A DNA stretch of 35,979 nucleotides. Source: Bacteroidales bacterium. Its GTDB lineage: Bacteria > Bacteroidota > Bacteroidia > Bacteroidales > DTU049. The stretch spans positions 1 to 35,979 of the forward strand of contig JAFGWG010000048.1 in NCBI GenBank assembly GCA_016937255.1, in the 5' to 3' direction. Shown one piece after another: positions 1-9,053 of the stretch (its first letter is position 1; each line of letters opens with the position of its first letter). The position numbers and the translations under genes are program-made. The notes under the pieces were generated by a model, which worked only from the letters and a program-made list of their open reading frames with translations, was not told the origin of the DNA and made no database searches.

Positions 1-30
1 ATCAATTCGCGATTCGCGATTCGCGAATTA
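1..30. repeat. Heptamer palindromic repeat (RATTYGC family), copy 1
   Basis: Three perfect tandem copies of the 7-mer ATTCGCG occupy 5-11, 12-18 and 19-25 and are followed by AATTA, so the block ends in an inverted arm. The same unit family recurs at 33535-33572 and 34138-34182. The block may continue to the left of the window. It is non-coding and its function is unknown. Confidence 0.8.
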
Positions 31-278
31 CATGAATTTTGCTCTAAGGCATAGATTTTCAAACACATATATCCTGTAATATTTCAACGTTCTGTTTGCT
101 TAATAAAACAAATGTGGCTGCTTTTTATGCGCTAATTGTTATTTTCCAGCCAATTCTGGAGCTACTGGGCGGATTATTGCTGATTTAAACTTATTGCTTG
201 CTGATTGCGCTGATGAAATTATCCGTGTAAATCCGTAATACAAAATTGTCAGCGTAAATCCGCATCTAAGTTCTCAAA
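31..278. other. Intergenic stretch with degenerate repeat tracts
   Basis: I see no gene here. From about 200 to 265 there are degenerate copies of a phrase around 'atccgtgtaaatccg' and 'cagcgtaaatccgc'. Related phrases ('atctgcg', 'gcgggatctgcggg') occur at 7267-7430 and 29926-29950, so this looks like one dispersed intergenic repeat class. It lies downstream of the minus-strand lipoprotein gene and could hold its transcript end, but no clean terminator is visible. Confidence 0.4.
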
Positions 279-1199
279 TCAATAAAACCCAATATCAATC
301 CAACTCCGATTCGAGCCCAGATATTTCCCGGTAGCGGCTTCCACAAAAGCAGTTCCATGACACTCACTAGGGAAACTCAGCACAATTGTACCCAAGTCGG
401 TGTTATCGCCCACCATCATGTTTTGAATAAATCCAACACCCTCATAAGGATTCAGGGGGCAGATATCATAGCATGATTTTACGCCAATCATGGCATGATA
501 CAGCACACCGCCGGTAGCACTTTCCACCATTGCAATTTGCCCGCCGCCATTAATGGTAAGCTCGTCGTCGTATACAGTATTGGTATTTCTCGTGTTTACA
601 TTTACAAACCATACATTTTGTTGTACTGCAGCATTTGTGTTTGTGGGCTGAATATTATTCAGGCGATCAAGTTCCATTTCAAACTGCCCGGCCATGAGGT
701 TTATGTGTATCAATGTATCGTCATCGGAGCCTATTACAATATCTTGTTCGGCAAAAACAGTAAGGTATTTCCCTTCTTCTCTTTCCATAAATGGGATGGT
801 AAGTAGACCCAAGAAATTATACTGTTTTTCAAGGATATTAATATTGGTATAAGCTGCACTCATTACCCCGCCGTTACCGCTCCAAAGGACACTCAGAATT
901 ATTTGCCCCACATTATGATTAAACGGGAGTGGATAATACGGACTGATATCAATATAGAGAATGGCCCCGTTTGATTCATCACCGGCCTGGCTCGAAACGA
1001 GCACAACATTGGGCGGAATTACACCTTTTTTGAAAACCGAATGTGCAACAGAAGTGCAATAAGCTATGGCATTACAAACCTGAAAACCGTGTTTCAACGG
1101 AACCAATTCCGGATTCTGATTATGCTCATTAATCCTACGGCAGGAATAAGAACCGAATAAAATTAGACCTAAAAGGAAATAAAGTATCGCTTTTTTCAC
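279..1199 (-). CDS. Putative lipoprotein of unknown function
   Basis: The 306-residue product starts with a lysine pair and a hydrophobic stretch ending in GSYSC, a lipoprotein signal with the lipidated cysteine at about residue 20. It should therefore be anchored in the envelope. The mature part has no family I recognise. It contains several cysteines (about residues 42, 48 and in a CYDIC motif near 245) that could pair after export, and glycine-rich strands typical of an extracellular beta protein. The start codon is GTG at 1199; no better in-frame ATG keeps the whole signal peptide. The gene stands alone on the minus strand, with repeat DNA on both sides. The lipoprotein call is firm and the function is unknown. 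Confidence 0.75.
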   Translation of the reverse strand: MKKAILYFLLGLILFGSYSCRRINEHNQNPELVPLKHGFQVCNAIAYCTSVAHSVFKKGVIPPNVVLVSSQAGDESNGAILYIDISPYYPLPFNHNVGQIILSVLWSGNGGVMSAAYTNINILEKQYNFLGLLTIPFMEREEGKYLTVFAEQDIVIGSDDDTLIHINLMAGQFEMELDRLNNIQPTNTNAAVQQNVWFVNVNTRNTNTVYDDELTINGGGQIAMVESATGGVLYHAMIGVKSCYDICPLNPYEGVGFIQNMMVGDNTDLGTIVLSFPSECHGTAFVEAATGKYLGSNRSWIDIGFY

Positions 1200-1336
1200 A
1201 GCTTATGCTTTGATTCAAATATATGAAAATTTTGGTAGAGATGCAAAAAATGTGTCAAATGCTCTATTCTCAATCTTGAAGGTTTGAGCGGAGGCAATGA
1301 AATACAAGCGTTGATAAGTGTGTCTTTTTATGGTGA
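1200..1336. repeat. Intergenic gap with dispersed repeat copy (CTTGAAGG class)
   Basis: The 23-nt phrase at 1275-1297, beginning CTTGAAGGTTTGAGCGG, recurs with one mismatch at 2660-2682 in the same orientation. The two copies flank the two-gene unit 1337-2532. No coding potential is visible. Confidence 0.7.
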
Positions 1337-1933
1337 TCATTCTAGAATTCTTTCTCTTTCACATTTTCTGTCAATACAACCACGACTATATTCCCATTCA
1401 ACAATTCTATACAATCCAACTTCTTTATTGAAATAATACTTTTTATTTCCTCTGATTTTCATCAAATAATCAATATGCATAATTAGGTTGTCGTCATCGA
1501 GTTCAAAGAACAAGAAAGATCTTTGATTAAGAAACTTTTGAAAATCTGGAGAATCTATATCAGTTCTATTATGATATTCTTCAACTGCAAATGAATTTAG
1601 AATTGCTTTTGAAGTTTCAACTTTGAAATTGTGTTTTGAAACAATGCTGTGAGTTTGGCCGAAATCTTTGAGAACATAAATAGTGTCAGGGGTGAATTTT
1701 AATTCCAACTTTTCGTTGGCACTTTCAAATGAAAAGAAAAATGTATTTCCAGGCTGGTAATAAGATAGCTCATAACCTTCATCTTTATTCGTTGTATATA
1801 TGCAGGGGTTATAAAATATTACATCACCATTCACCGTCGCCTCAAAATACTCCTTCAAAACCTCATAGTTTGTTTTCTCTTTCGAAGTGCAGGCAGAAAG
1901 AATTATCAATAACACGAATAATCTTTGTTTCAT
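1337..1933 (-). CDS. Small lipoprotein of unknown function
   Basis: The 198-residue product begins with a short signal, MKQRLFVLLIILSAC, whose lipobox cysteine is residue 15. The body is charged, with many Phe and Tyr residues and alternating strand-like segments, and ends in a basic, cysteine-containing tail (CIDRKCERERILE). I recognise no domain. The ATG at 1931-1933 lies 11 nt after the stop of the membrane-protein gene at 1945-2532 on the same strand, so the two are probably co-transcribed. Both look like accessory envelope proteins of narrow distribution. The lipoprotein assignment is reliable; any role would be a guess. Confidence 0.75.
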   Translation of the reverse strand: MKQRLFVLLIILSACTSKEKTNYEVLKEYFEATVNGDVIFYNPCIYTTNKDEGYELSYYQPGNTFFFSFESANEKLELKFTPDTIYVLKDFGQTHSIVSKHNFKVETSKAILNSFAVEEYHNRTDIDSPDFQKFLNQRSFLFFELDDDNLIMHIDYLMKIRGNKKYYFNKEVGLYRIVEWEYSRGCIDRKCERERILE

Positions 1934-1944
1934 TTTTTTATTTA

Positions 1945-2532
1945 TTAAAAAGAAAAAATTGATTTTTCGTAATCTTCATTTTTATAGATGAAGTTTGGCC
2001 CGTTCTTATTCTCAAAAGTGAAATTATCAATTATTCCCTCACAATATTGGGCAAATTCAAAAAGTTTGCGCCGGTGTGCGAGGTTTTTAATAAAAATTTC
2101 ATATCGGAATACCTTACCTACACACGCAAACTCTATAAAATTCATGTGTCCGGGTTTTGTTGCAAAATTAAAGCCGTTTCTCTGCGTATATTCCTCGTGT
2201 TCATGACCAAAAAGCGTAAAATAAATTGCGTCAATTTTATCGGTGTCAAAACTCAGAATCTCTCCATTTTGAGTAACATTAATACTCATCTCTGATAGTG
2301 TAATCTCGCCGTTGGCAATAAAATTCTTGTGGGTGGTGGAGTATAATTTATATGCCAGTGCAAAAGCCAGAATAAGCCCTAATGAAATCATACTGACAAT
2401 TCTCATGGCTTCGTTGTTCTTTGAAATAACCAGTGAGGATATTAATGCAATTACCGACAGCGCAATAACTCCAACCGTAATCAGGTAAAACGGTCTGTAT
2501 TTTCTTTTTACAATAATGAATTTTGCTTCCAT
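1945..2532 (-). CDS. Two-TM membrane protein with soluble C-terminal domain
   Basis: This is a 195-residue protein. A basic N-terminus is followed by two hydrophobic helices (about residues 15-37 and 43-62). The soluble part, about 130 residues, is rich in short strands and ends in a helix (LAHRRKLFEFAQYCEGI). The layout of two membrane helices plus a PH-like strand-rich domain with a terminal helix resembles YcxB-type proteins, and the frameshifted gene at 18133-18658 has the same plan. Resemblance is by architecture only. It is first in a probable two-gene unit with the lipoprotein at 1337. A TACATTTG (-7-like) box lies upstream, at 2558-2565 on the opposite strand. Confidence 0.7.
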   Translation of the reverse strand: MEAKFIIVKRKYRPFYLITVGVIALSVIALISSLVISKNNEAMRIVSMISLGLILAFALAYKLYSTTHKNFIANGEITLSEMSINVTQNGEILSFDTDKIDAIYFTLFGHEHEEYTQRNGFNFATKPGHMNFIEFACVGKVFRYEIFIKNLAHRRKLFEFAQYCEGIIDNFTFENKNGPNFIYKNEDYEKSIFSF

Positions 2533-2775
2533 TTTGTAATAATTATGCTCTCAAACCCAAATGTACAAAGAAAATTAATGCAATTCTCAACATTGCAGCA
2601 TCATCGGCTGGGCATGCAAAACCTTCAAGGTTTTGGCTGCGATTGGACAGGTATCAAAACTTGAAGGTTTGAGCGGTGGCAAACTCAAAGATGGATTAAA
2701 ACCTATCATGTTTAATTGTGGTAATCCTTCAATAAACCTGACAGGTTTTTTATACCTTTGTAAAAAAATATTCCC
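2533..2775. repeat. Intergenic gap with palindromes and dispersed repeat
   Basis: A near-perfect palindrome, AAAACCTTCAAGGTTTT, lies at 2618-2634. The second copy of the CTTGAAGG repeat is at 2660-2682. A further palindrome, AAACCTGACAGGTTT, lies about 2735-2749, just upstream of the serS -7 box. No gene is present. Confidence 0.65.
2753..2760 (+). promoter_or_regulatory. -7 box of serS promoter
   Basis: TACCTTTG matches the Bacteroidota TAnnTTTG -7 element and lies 15 nt before the serS ATG, giving a short leader. I see no good TTTG -33 element at the expected distance, so the promoter is only half supported. The palindrome AAACCTGACAGGTTT sits immediately upstream. Confidence 0.45.
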
Positions 2776-4044
2776 ATGCTTACACTGGCATTATTGAGAG
2801 CAAAAACCGAAGAGGTGAAAAAGGGTCTGGCAATAAAGAATTTTGGCCAACCCGAACTGGTAGATGAGATCATTAAACTTGATGACGAGCGCAAAGCTTT
2901 ACAACGTGATCGCGATGAGGCGCAAATGCAGATGAATATAGCGTCGAAAGAAATTGGCGCTGCTTTCCAAAGCGGTGACAAGGCAAAAGCCGAAGAGCTA
3001 AAAGCCAAAACAGCTCAGCTTAAAGACGACATCAAAGTTCTAAGTGAAAAGCACGATGCTGCTCTGGAAGCCATGAATGCAAAACTTATTTTGCTCCCCA
3101 ATATGCCTCACCCCTCAGTGAAGCCCGGAAAATCAGCTGAAGACAACGAAACCATTCACCAAGAAGGTGATATTCCCGAATTTTCTTTCGAAGCCCTTCC
3201 ACATTGGGAACTTGCTGCCAAATATGATATCATAGATTTTGAACTCGGAAATAAAATTACCGGTGCAGGATTTCCAGTGTATAAAGGCAAAGGTGCAAGA
3301 TTACAGCGTGCACTCATTGGTTTCTTTCTAGATCGTGCTACCGATGCAGGATATTTGGAAATTCAGCCTCCATTGGTCATCAATGAAGAGAGTGGTTACG
3401 GAACCGGGCAGCTTCCGGATAAAGACGGACAAATGTATGCTATACCTGAAGACAAATTATTTCTTATTCCCACAGCAGAAGTACCGGTTACCAATATTTA
3501 CCGTGATGTGATGCTGAAAGAAGACGAGCTGCCAAAGAAAAACGCTGCCTATAGTGCTTGTTTCCGTCGCGAAGCCGGTTCTTACGGTAAAGATGTTCGT
3601 GGTCTCAATCGTCTGCATCAATTTGATAAAGTAGAAATCGTACAAATCGCACATCCCGATAAATCTTATGCTATTCTGGAAGAAATGAAAGATCATGTAG
3701 CCGGATTGCTACGTGATTTGAAACTTCCATTCCGCATTCTACGCCTTTGTGGCGGCGATACGAGTTTTACAGCTGCTCTAACCTACGATTTTGAAGTATA
3801 TAGTGCGGCGCAAAAACGTTGGCTTGAAGTAAGTTCCGTTTCCAATTTCGAGAGCTTTCAAGCCAATCGCATGAAACTTCGTTTTAAGGATAAAGAAGGC
3901 AATACTTCATTGCTTCACACGTTAAACGGTAGTGCGCTGGCATTGCCAAGAATTCTTGCTGCTTTGCTCGAAAATTATCAGACTGAAACCGGAATTTACT
4001 TGCCGGATGTATTGAAAACCTATACCGGATTTGATTCCATTTAA
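2776..4044 (+). CDS. serS: Seryl-tRNA synthetase
   Basis: This class II aminoacyl-tRNA synthetase charges tRNA-Ser with serine in the cytoplasm. At 422 residues it has normal family length. The N-terminal 100 residues are the charged antiparallel coiled-coil arm that reads the long tRNA variable arm. The catalytic domain follows, with motif 2 at FRREAG (263-268) and motif 3 near the C-terminus (TLNGSALALPRILAALLENY). The TAEVPVT segment (about 233-239) is the serine-binding TxE loop. The ATG is 15 nt downstream of a TACCTTTG box. It heads an operon-like run with a lipoprotein, a TPR protein and rsmA. Confidence 0.97.
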   Translation: MLTLALLRAKTEEVKKGLAIKNFGQPELVDEIIKLDDERKALQRDRDEAQMQMNIASKEIGAAFQSGDKAKAEELKAKTAQLKDDIKVLSEKHDAALEAMNAKLILLPNMPHPSVKPGKSAEDNETIHQEGDIPEFSFEALPHWELAAKYDIIDFELGNKITGAGFPVYKGKGARLQRALIGFFLDRATDAGYLEIQPPLVINEESGYGTGQLPDKDGQMYAIPEDKLFLIPTAEVPVTNIYRDVMLKEDELPKKNAAYSACFRREAGSYGKDVRGLNRLHQFDKVEIVQIAHPDKSYAILEEMKDHVAGLLRDLKLPFRILRLCGGDTSFTAALTYDFEVYSAAQKRWLEVSSVSNFESFQANRMKLRFKDKEGNTSLLHTLNGSALALPRILAALLENYQTETGIYLPDVLKTYTGFDSI

Positions 4045-4072
4045 TCAGAAAAACCACTTAAAGAAACAGATT

Positions 4073-4612
4073 ATGAAATACTTGTGGATAATAATTTTCT
4101 TTGTACTTGCATTTGCCTCTTGTAAACCTACTTTTGTTAGAAAAGGACTCAAAGAAGTGAAGTCAGAAAGAGAACGGTTATTGGAAAGTTATGATCATCT
4201 TCAAAGTTTGGATTCTTCGCAGGTTCGCGATGTGTATGGTAGCTATTTTAATAAAATTGATAGCATAAATGCTTATTTCAACGATCAGTACAGTGATGGA
4301 GCATGGAAAATCATGACTGCTTATGGTGCCATTAAATCTCCTCTGAAAGCTTATGTAAAAGGAGTGGAAAAACTCAATAGCGATTACAATTATTCATTGC
4401 AACAACTGGCCGATTTGGAAAGTGATTTGAAGGATAAACTAATCAGTAAAGAACAGTATTTCATTTATATGAAATCGGAAAAGGAAGCCAATGATAGGCT
4501 TATTGTACAAAGTAAAATGATTGTTGATAATGCTTCTCGAAGCATTATAAGTTATAATGAGTTGAGTCCTCAAATAGATAGTCTGATCATTGTGTTTAAA
4601 GCTGGACTTTAA
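4073..4612 (+). CDS. Coiled-coil lipoprotein, serS-rsmA operon
   Basis: The 179-residue product starts MKYLWIIIFFVLAFASC, a lipoprotein signal with the lipid cysteine at residue 17. I chose the ATG at 4073 because the longer reading frame from 4031 would put a charged tail before the signal and overlap serS. The mature part is almost entirely helical and charged (EVKSERERLLESYDHL and similar), which suggests coiled coil. There is no known domain. Its TAA overlaps the ATG of the next gene by one base, so translation of the TPR protein is probably coupled to it. The pair likely works together in the envelope; the role is unknown. Confidence 0.78.
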   Translation: MKYLWIIIFFVLAFASCKPTFVRKGLKEVKSERERLLESYDHLQSLDSSQVRDVYGSYFNKIDSINAYFNDQYSDGAWKIMTAYGAIKSPLKAYVKGVEKLNSDYNYSLQQLADLESDLKDKLISKEQYFIYMKSEKEANDRLIVQSKMIVDNASRSIISYNELSPQIDSLIIVFKAGL

Positions 4613-6423
4613 TGAGAATTCTCTTTGCAGTTTTCTTTTCACTCTTTCTGGTGCTTGCAATACAGGCACAGGAAGATGAAATGCTTGCCCGAGAATACAT
4701 GGGTTTGGGCGAGTATGATAAAGCGGCTATGCTCTATGAGGATATTTATAAAAAGAAGACTGACACTTATATCTACGACAATTACCTCACCTGTCTTATT
4801 AAAATTAAAGACTGGAAAACAGCAGAAAAAATTTCTTCAAAGAAAGTAAAATCTGAACCAGAAATTCCTCGTTTTCGTGTCGATTACGGATATATTTTAT
4901 TATTGCAGGAAAAGCAGAAAGAGGCTAAGAAAGAATTTGAATCAGCTATAGACTGGGCAAAACCTAATGTCACTTTAATAATTGATCTTGCGGCTGCTTT
5001 TCAGGTAAGGGAATTGGATTCATGGACCCTCGAAGCATTGGAAAAAGGGAAGAAAGAACATCCCGGAAACGTTAGCATCATTTATTCTTTGGCCAATTTG
5101 CATTATAAAAATAGTCGTTATGAAGAAATGTATAACGAATACTTTTCTTTACTCGAAAGCCCTTTATTTGCTGTAGGTGATTTGGAAAAGGTTTTGCAGG
5201 ATATCATTATGGAAGATATTGACGGGGAAGCCTCTGAGGTTTTTAAAGTAATGGTTCTGAAGAAACTTCAAAAAGATCCTGCCAGCTACGATTATACAAA
5301 ACTTTTGATTTGGTATTATGTGCAATTGCTTGAATTTGATAAGGCTGTTGTGCAAGCAAATGCTTATGAGCGCAGATCGAAAGGCGACGGTGAGATTTTA
5401 TATGATCTCGCAGTGCTTTGCATTTCAAATAGAGCCTGGGGCTCTGCCGAGGTTGCACTTCAAGATATTCTCAGTATGGGTGATGATCAGCCCTATTATT
5501 TTGAAGCCAAGCAGAAAATGTTGGAAGTGAAATACGAAAAGTTAACGACCAATCCTGAAAGCACAGTCGAAGATCTTAACAAACTTGCACTCGAATTGCG
5601 AATGGCAGTACAGGAGTCACAATACAGAGCGAATCGGTTTGAGTTGGTATTGCTTTTATCATCACTAGAAGCTTATTTTCTGAATGAAACTGATAATGCC
5701 ATTGATCGTTTACAGAAATTGCTAAATACTGGTGGCTATTCTTCTTTAGAATATGCTAGAACTAAACTTCTTCTGGGCGATGTGATGATTGTGAAAGGGG
5801 AAGTATGGGAGGCCTCGCTACTCTATTCTCAGGTTGAAAAGGCTCTAAAATATGATACCATTGGGTATTATGCTAAATTCAAAAATGCTCAGCTTTACTA
5901 TTTTCTTGGAGAATTTGATTATGCTGCAGCACTGCTCGATATTCTACGCGGAGCTACATCTAAGCTTATTGCCAACGATGCGATGAGGCTGTCTCTGCTT
6001 ATTCAGGATAATGTCGATTACGATAGTTCTTACGTGCCCTTGCAATATTATGCCCATGCAGATATGCTTGATTTTGCCATGAAATATGAAGAAGCTTTGA
6101 GGACGCTAGATACTATTATAATGACTCAACCAGGTCATCCAATAATTGATGAGGCGATTTTTAAAAAAGCCCTAATTTACACCAAATTGAAGCGTTATGA
6201 TATGGCAATTTCTATGTATAAGGAAATACTGTCATCGCATTATAACGATGTTTTGGGAGATAATGCACTGATGAATCTGGCCCGCCTCTATGAAAACCAG
6301 CTCAAAGATGTAGAAAAAGCTAAAGAATATTATCTGCAGCTTGTGCTCGATTTTCCTGGGTCGGTTTATGTGGAGGAAGCTCGTAAACATTACCGAATTT
6401 TAAGAGGAGATAATATCAATTAA
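4612..6423 (+). CDS. Exported tetratricopeptide-repeat protein
   Basis: This 603-residue protein has a cleavable-looking signal peptide (MRILFAVFFSLFLVLAIQAQ). TPR-type helix pairs follow along its length. Examples are LGEYDKAAMLYEDIY near the N-terminus, YARTKLLLGDVMIVKGEVWEA in the middle, and a series near the C-terminus (KYEEALRTLDTII, KRYDMAISMYKEIL, KDVEKAKEYYLQLV). Such proteins act as scaffolds for protein-protein contacts. It starts in the stop codon of the upstream lipoprotein and ends 1 nt before the rsmA ATG, so all three are almost certainly one transcript. The partner is unknown; the coupled lipoprotein is the natural candidate. Confidence 0.85.
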   Translation: MRILFAVFFSLFLVLAIQAQEDEMLAREYMGLGEYDKAAMLYEDIYKKKTDTYIYDNYLTCLIKIKDWKTAEKISSKKVKSEPEIPRFRVDYGYILLLQEKQKEAKKEFESAIDWAKPNVTLIIDLAAAFQVRELDSWTLEALEKGKKEHPGNVSIIYSLANLHYKNSRYEEMYNEYFSLLESPLFAVGDLEKVLQDIIMEDIDGEASEVFKVMVLKKLQKDPASYDYTKLLIWYYVQLLEFDKAVVQANAYERRSKGDGEILYDLAVLCISNRAWGSAEVALQDILSMGDDQPYYFEAKQKMLEVKYEKLTTNPESTVEDLNKLALELRMAVQESQYRANRFELVLLLSSLEAYFLNETDNAIDRLQKLLNTGGYSSLEYARTKLLLGDVMIVKGEVWEASLLYSQVEKALKYDTIGYYAKFKNAQLYYFLGEFDYAAALLDILRGATSKLIANDAMRLSLLIQDNVDYDSSYVPLQYYAHADMLDFAMKYEEALRTLDTIIMTQPGHPIIDEAIFKKALIYTKLKRYDMAISMYKEILSSHYNDVLGDNALMNLARLYENQLKDVEKAKEYYLQLVLDFPGSVYVEEARKHYRILRGDNIN

Positions 6424-6424
6424 T

Positions 6425-7180
6425 ATGCAACCAGTACGCGCTAAAAAATCCTTTGGGCAGCATTTTCTGAACGACAGAAACATTGCTCAAAAAATCGTGA
6501 ATGGTTTGCAATTGAAAGACGAATATGATACCATTCTTGAAATTGGACCCGGCACCGGAGCGCTTACACAGTTTTTAAGAGAATTTCCACAAAAGCTTGT
6601 TTTGGTAGATCCAGACAGGGAGTCGATTGCATATTTAGAAGAAGAATACAAGGAAGAAAAAATCAGCATTTTTCAAAAGGATGTGCTAAAAATGGAATTG
6701 AGTTCAATTTCTGATAAGCCCATTGGATTAATAGGGAATTTGCCTTATAATATTTCCGGACCGTTGCTTTTTATGGCACTCGAGCAGCGCGAAATGCTTG
6801 CAGAATGGGTGGGTATGTTGCAAAAAGAGGTTGTAGAGCGCATTGTGGCGAAGCCTAGAACCAAAGCGTACGGTATTTTGAGTGTGCTTTTGCAGGCCTA
6901 TTTTCATTGTGAACTACTTTTTATCGTGCCGCCTCAGGTTTTTACTCCGCCACCAAAAGTTCACTCGGCAGTACTGCGTCTGGTACCTAAAACCGAAAAT
7001 TTACCAGATTGCGAATATAAAAAGCTGAAACTTATTGTAAAAACCGCCTTCAATCAGCGCCGAAAAACAATGCGCAACTCGCTTAAATCTATGCTTCCTG
7101 AAGAAAAACTTCAAGATAAATTCTTCACCAAAAGACCCGAAGAACTGACCTGGGAAGAGTTTGTGGAATTGACGAAGTAA
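6425..7180 (+). CDS. rsmA: 16S rRNA dimethyladenosine transferase RsmA/KsgA
   Basis: RsmA dimethylates two adjacent adenosines in the 3' terminal helix of 16S rRNA during small-subunit assembly, using S-adenosylmethionine. The 251-residue protein shows the N-terminal signature KKSFGQHFLND, the SAM-binding GPGTGALT at 41-48, the acidic ribose-binding residue after LVLVD, and the catalytic NLPYN at 105-109. The C-terminal domain carries the FNQRRKTMRNSL motif. The length is typical. The ATG is 1 nt after the preceding TAA, showing operon linkage. Confidence 0.97.
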   Translation: MQPVRAKKSFGQHFLNDRNIAQKIVNGLQLKDEYDTILEIGPGTGALTQFLREFPQKLVLVDPDRESIAYLEEEYKEEKISIFQKDVLKMELSSISDKPIGLIGNLPYNISGPLLFMALEQREMLAEWVGMLQKEVVERIVAKPRTKAYGILSVLLQAYFHCELLFIVPPQVFTPPPKVHSAVLRLVPKTENLPDCEYKKLKLIVKTAFNQRRKTMRNSLKSMLPEEKLQDKFFTKRPEELTWEEFVELTK

Positions 7181-7598
7181 ATTTTTTCAAGAACTCAATG
7201 CGTATATTTTGATAGTTGCAAATATGCAGGGTCATTTGGCACAATTGAAGTGCGAACCAATGTAATTTGAGTCATCTGCGTTCTCTCTTCAGAAAACCTA
7301 TCAACCACAACCAATCCAGTAACAAGGCATGCCTTGTCTCAAAAACGGCACGCAGTGTCTCATACAGTCAGAGATCTTCAGCTTCGTCTGCGCAATCTGA
7401 GTCATCTGCAAAAATCTGCGTTAACCGAACCACCGAAGGGGGTAAGCTCATGAACACCTTAGAAAATCAATTGCTCTTGTGAATAATCTGCGGATAAAAC
7501 CACCCGAGCATCAGTGGCTTTTTATAAGATCGCACATTTATCCCAGCCCCATGTCATTTTTTTTGCGAAATTTGTACTCCATTACTAAGAATTATTGA
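7181..7598. repeat. Repeat-rich intergenic region with perfect 16-bp palindrome
   Basis: There is no credible gene in these 418 nt. ACAAGGCATGCCTTGT at 7322-7337 is a perfect palindrome followed by CTC, and a related phrase ending GTGTCTC follows at about 7347-7361. Phrases of the 'atctgcg' class occur at about 7275 and 7398-7423 ('gagtcatctgc' twice). A weak hairpin at 7497-7523 (AAAACCAC, GTGGCTTTTT) could terminate transcription. Small open frames here merely read repeat DNA. The asnS promoter should lie near 7565-7590, where GAAATTTG is only a partial -7 match. Confidence 0.55.
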
Positions 7599-8996
7599 AT
7601 GAAACGTGTTAAAATTGCCGAGCTGCTGAAAAATTCAACAGCAGAAGATATTGGAAAAGACATATTGCTCAAGGGCTGGGTGCGCACCCGCCGCGACAGT
7701 AAAAATGTGGTTTTTATTGCTTTGAACGATGGTAGCATTATTCACCATATTCAGATTGTGGCCGATACTGAAAAATTTGATGAAGCACTTTTAAAAGATA
7801 TTACTACCGGAAGCAGTATTGCCGTGTATGGAAAATTGGTGGAATCTCCGGGTCAGGGACAAAGCTATGAAGTGTATGCCGATAAAATAGAATTGTACGG
7901 GAAATCACCGGCTGATACTTATCCGTTGCAGAAAAAAGGACATTCCCTTGAGTTTCTAAGGGAAATTGCTCACTTGCGTCCACGCACAAATACTTTTGGG
8001 GCAGTTTTACGTATTCGCCACGCCATGGCCTATGCCATTCATAAATACTTTAATGATCGTGGGTTTTACTATCTGCATACTCCTATCGTTACTGGTTCTG
8101 ATGCCGAAGGCGCAGGCGCTATGTTTCGTGTTTCTACCCTCGATCCTAAAAATCCACCACTAACAGAAGACGGTGGCGTAGATTATTCACAAGATTTTTT
8201 TGGAAAAGAAACCAATCTAACCGTTAGTGGTCAGCTGGAAGCAGAACTTGGTGCACTTGCCCTTGGTGAAGTTTATACTTTTGGTCCTACTTTCCGTGCC
8301 GAAAATTCAAATACGCCTCGCCACTTAGCCGAATTTTGGATGATAGAACCGGAGATGGCTTTTTATGATATTGTAGATGACATGGATCTGGCCGAAGATT
8401 TTCTAAAATATCTAGTTCAGTATGCTCTAGATAATTGCCTAGATGATTTGGAATTCCAGCAGAAAATGTTCAATAAACAGCTTATTCAACAATTGGAAGG
8501 CATCGTAAAAAACAAGTTCAAGCGTTTAACATATACCGAAGCCGTTAAAATTCTTGAAAAATCAGGTCAGAAATTTGAGTTTCCGGTATCCTGGGGCGTT
8601 GATTTACAATCAGAACATGAAAGATATCTGGTTGAGCAACACTTCAAAAAGCCGGTAATCCTTACCGATTATCCAAAAGACATCAAAGCATTTTACATGA
8701 AGATGAACGAGGATAACAAGACCGTTCGTGCCATGGATGTGCTTTTTCCACGTATCGGAGAGATTATTGGAGGAAGCCAAAGGGAAGAAAACATGGAAAA
8801 GCTTCAAAAGCGTTGCAAGGAAATGGGTATTCCTGAAAAAGATGTTTGGTGGTATCTCGAAACACGTAAATTTGGCACCGTTCCACATGCCGGATTTGGC
8901 CTTGGATTTGAGCGGTTAATTCTCTTTGTAACGGGCATGGCTAATATCAGAGACGTGATTCCTTTCCCCCGTACACCAAAAAATGCAGAATTTTAA
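7599..8996 (+). CDS. asnS: Asparaginyl-tRNA synthetase
   Basis: This class IIb synthetase charges tRNA-Asn with asparagine. The 465-residue protein has an OB-fold anticodon-binding domain (about 1-105), where [21 protein letters not shown] is the hallmark. The catalytic domain has motif 2 starting FRAE at 232-235 and motif 3 GFGLGFERL at about 432-440, followed by the family's usual end [16 protein letters not shown]. The choice of AsnS over AspS rests on this C-terminus and on its length, since bacterial AspS has a large extra insertion domain. The gene precedes rpoN by 57 nt. Confidence 0.96.
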   Translation: MKRVKIAELLKNSTAEDIGKDILLKGWVRTRRDSKNVVFIALNDGSIIHHIQIVADTEKFDEALLKDITTGSSIAVYGKLVESPGQGQSYEVYADKIELYGKSPADTYPLQKKGHSLEFLREIAHLRPRTNTFGAVLRIRHAMAYAIHKYFNDRGFYYLHTPIVTGSDAEGAGAMFRVSTLDPKNPPLTEDGGVDYSQDFFGKETNLTVSGQLEAELGALALGEVYTFGPTFRAENSNTPRHLAEFWMIEPEMAFYDIVDDMDLAEDFLKYLVQYALDNCLDDLEFQQKMFNKQLIQQLEGIVKNKFKRLTYTEAVKILEKSGQKFEFPVSWGVDLQSEHERYLVEQHFKKPVILTDYPKDIKAFYMKMNEDNKTVRAMDVLFPRIGEIIGGSQREENMEKLQKRCKEMGIPEKDVWWYLETRKFGTVPHAGFGLGFERLILFVTGMANIRDVIPFPRTPKNAEF

Positions 8997-9053
8997 TAAT
9001 TTTACTTGACACGGCTTCGTTTTATTTGTAACTTGAAGTCAAAATAAGGCATT

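Noticed and set aside
7234-7260. Possible sigma-54 (-24/-12) site at TGGCAC
   Set aside because: The -12 TTGC element is absent at the required 5-nt spacing, and no gene follows at a fitting distance.
7267-7482. A 71-codon open frame between rsmA and asnS
   Set aside because: It starts at a non-ATG codon, reads through palindromes and 'atctgcg' repeats and has no protein-like pattern.
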